In this document: positions 43,666 to 44,939 of the stretch, in pieces
How positions within the stretch are numbered: position 1 is the stretch's first letter
Layout of the letters: every line of letters begins with the position of its first letter
Assembly (NCBI GenBank): GCA_002869695.1
Contig: PKUD01000078.1
Location: 1-44,939, forward strand
Source: Desulfuromonas sp.
GTDB lineage: Bacteria; Desulfobacterota; Desulfuromonadia; Desulfuromonadales; Geopsychrobacteraceae
DNA length: 44,939 nt
Direction: 5' to 3'
Made by a program: the position numbers and the translations under genes
The notes under the pieces: model-generated
The model's database searches: none
The model's input: only the letters and a program-made list of their open reading frames with translations
What the model was told of the DNA's origin: nothing

Positions 43666-44019
43666 TCAGAGGTCCGACCAGACTGCGTACTCGTTACCGC
43701 TGGGATCGGAGAAGTGGAAGCGCCGTCCGCCGGGGAAAGAGAAAATAGGCTTGACGATGACGCCGCCAGCCGCTTTGATTTTTGCCTCGGTCTGCTCAAG
43801 GGTCTTGCTGTAGAAAACGATCAGTGCGCTGCCGCTGGCAGTGACCGCCGATTTGTCCGACCGGTAAAACCCGCCGTCGAGACCCTGGTTGGAAAAGGCT
43901 GTATAGTCAGGGCCGAAGTCGTTGAACGACCAGTCGAAAACGGTTGCAAAGAACGCCTTGGTCGCGGCCATGTTCCGGCTGGGAAACTCCACATAGTTGA
44001 TTTTTTCGTGCTCATACAT
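43666..44019 (-). CDS. VOC-superfamily (glyoxalase-like) protein
   Basis: This protein of about 117 residues has one tandem set of beta-alpha-beta-beta-beta modules. INYVEFPSRNMAATKAFF is at the N-terminus and FSFPGGRRFHFSDPSGNEYAVW near the C-terminus, as in the YdcJ/PhnB-type branch. The start at 44019 (MYEHEKINYVEF) is chosen because a GGAGG site lies just upstream. The substrate is unknown; such proteins may be lyases, dioxygenases or resistance proteins. Confidence 0.82.
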   Translation of the reverse strand: MYEHEKINYVEFPSRNMAATKAFFATVFDWSFNDFGPDYTAFSNQGLDGGFYRSDKSAVTASGSALIVFYSKTLEQTEAKIKAAGGVIVKPIFSFPGGRRFHFSDPSGNEYAVWSDL

Positions 44020-44079
44020 GGCATTGCCTCCTGCCGGCATTATAACGAATGAGAACGAATCTAGGGCTGGGGAGGGTTG

Positions 44080-44718
44080 TCAGTCGACATACACCTCGAT
44101 CCGTTCCTTGCCCCTGCCGATGTTATTCCGCTTCAGGCGAATCCGGCCGACTTCGCCGGTGCGTCGCAGATGGGTGCCGCCACAGGGGATCCGGGCAAAC
44201 CCCTGCACTTCCCAGGTGCGCAGCTGCTGCAATTCATCGGCAAAGGCGCTGATGATCGCAGCATCCTGATCGATGATCGCCTGGGCCTGTGCCGTCAGCT
44301 CAGAGAACAGCGGCGTGAGGCTTTCCGGCCAGGTAAAGTCGAGTCGCGCCTTGTCGGCCGCAATGTGCGCGCCGATCTTCTCGACACCCTCCAGCCTGCG
44401 GTACACCAGTTCGAGGATCAGTTCCGCGGCGAAGTGCAGCCGCATCAGCTGATAGCGACGGTGCCAGTCGATCTTGACTCGCACCCGCTCGCCAATCCGC
44501 AGTCCGTGATCAGATGACAGCAGGTACCTGATCTCCGTTCCGGACTTGGCCGCTTCGAGAACAGGGTAGCCGCCGATGGTTCCGCTGTCTCTCTCCTGCC
44601 CGCCTGAGAAGGCGTAGAAAATGGTCTCCCGCAACATGATGATGTTACCATCCACAGTCGTGACGTGGGTGTCGAGGGTGGTGAGGTAGGGGTCGCTCCA
44701 GAACAGTTTTTTGGTCAT
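44080..44718 (-). CDS. AlaX-type alanyl-tRNA editing protein
   Basis: This 212-residue free-standing relative of the AlaRS editing domain removes Ser or Gly from tRNA-Ala. It has the N-terminal AlaX region (DPYLTTLDTHVTTVDGN, FYAFSGGQERDSGTI) and the zinc/active-site motif CGGTH. The usual HxxxH in the first zinc motif appears here as RLHFAAELIL, with Glu in the second His position, so metal binding may differ from the classical form. Its start overlaps the stop of the upstream DUF1330 gene (TGATG), indicating coupling. Confidence 0.85.
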   Translation of the reverse strand: MTKKLFWSDPYLTTLDTHVTTVDGNIIMLRETIFYAFSGGQERDSGTIGGYPVLEAAKSGTEIRYLLSSDHGLRIGERVRVKIDWHRRYQLMRLHFAAELILELVYRRLEGVEKIGAHIAADKARLDFTWPESLTPLFSELTAQAQAIIDQDAAIISAFADELQQLRTWEVQGFARIPCGGTHLRRTGEVGRIRLKRNNIGRGKERIEVYVD

Positions 44719-44939
44719 CAGTCTGCTTCGTATGTTGTTATGACGACATCCGCAGCACGGTCGCGCAGGGGGATCAATGCCTGGTATGTGTCACTATTGA
44801 ACCAGTTTTCCAAGGTCGTTTGGTCGCGGAATTCTATGACCACCGCCAGATCGCGATCGTTCGTACCGGCGAGGGTTGCTGCGCGGGTCCCCCGGAAGAC
44901 AATTCTGGTATCAAAGGGAGCGAGGGATTCGGCGACTCC
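44718..44939 (-). CDS. DUF1330-family protein (partial)
   Basis: The last 73 residues of a small protein are seen; the start lies beyond the window. The pattern VVIEFRDQTTLENWFNSDTY followed by ALIPLRDRAADVV is that of DUF1330 proteins, ferredoxin-like dimers of about 95-100 residues with unknown substrate. It overlaps the AlaX gene. Confidence 0.75.
   Translation of the reverse strand, partial: GVAESLAPFDTRIVFRGTRAATLAGTNDRDLAVVIEFRDQTTLENWFNSDTYQALIPLRDRAADVVITTYEAD

Overview
The window looks like a chromosomal piece of a moderately GC-rich bacterium of the Desulfuromonadales/Geobacter type (Desulfobacterota). The grounds are the gene families and their order: methylmalonyl-CoA mutase with MeaB and epimerase, hypABCDE, two DksA/TraR proteins, the radical SAM/rng/rplU/rpmA/obg/proBA/nadD/rsfS/rlmH block, and a monocarboxylate-type TRAP transporter. 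No rRNA, tRNA, CRISPR array, insertion sequence or phage gene was seen.

Layout. 1-426 (-): start of a DeoR-type regulator with a cysteine-rich, NosL-like tail, cut by the window edge. 776-5268 (+): an XRE-cupin regulator, then the methylmalonyl-CoA module (mutase, MeaB GTPase, epimerase); the mutase is interrupted by one in-frame TAG. 5479-9721: a secreted thioredoxin-like protein, a probable sigma-54 promoter, a porin with strong codon bias, an FG-GAP/VCBS-type secreted protein, and two small paralogous lipoproteins (44 and 47 aa) on either side of the porin pair. 9891-11669: an Uup-type ABC-F ATPase. 11726-15777: a decayed hydrogenase maturation protease followed by hypA-hypB-hypC-hypD-hypE, with no hypF and no hydrogenase subunits in view. 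15894-20037: small proteins, a protein-phosphatase-like enzyme, and a minus-strand group (DksA-like, PH-like membrane protein, radA). 20170-30703: a housekeeping run (radical SAM, RNase G, L21, L27, Obg, ProB, ProA, NadD, RsfS, RlmH, DksA-like). 30754-35917: a LapA/LapB-like fusion, GpmI, ComF and a PAS histidine kinase also interrupted by one in-frame TAG. 36222-39305: TRAP transporter dctP, an attenuator hairpin, dctQ, dctM. 39493-43582: an unusual operon of a MerB-like protein, an iron-sulfur/TVP38-type membrane fusion and a YdjY-like secreted protein. 43666-44939 (-): VOC protein, AlaX editing protein and a partial DUF1330 protein.

The most interesting signal is in the MerB-like gene at 39493-40137. 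Its frame meets a TGA at 40000-40002, directly after the second catalytic cysteine of the MerB family. The same frame then continues for 44 codons that look like the missing MerB C-terminus. Immediately downstream of the TGA is a strong hairpin with the geometry of a bacterial SECIS element. The simplest reading is a selenocysteine-containing organomercurial-lyase homologue (Cys-Sec pair), co-transcribed with a predicted membrane redox protein.

Two further genes (mutase and histidine kinase) carry single in-frame TAG codons inside conserved domains. Several other genes here end normally in TAG, so genome-wide amber recoding is unlikely; sequencing error, recent mutation or local readthrough remain open.
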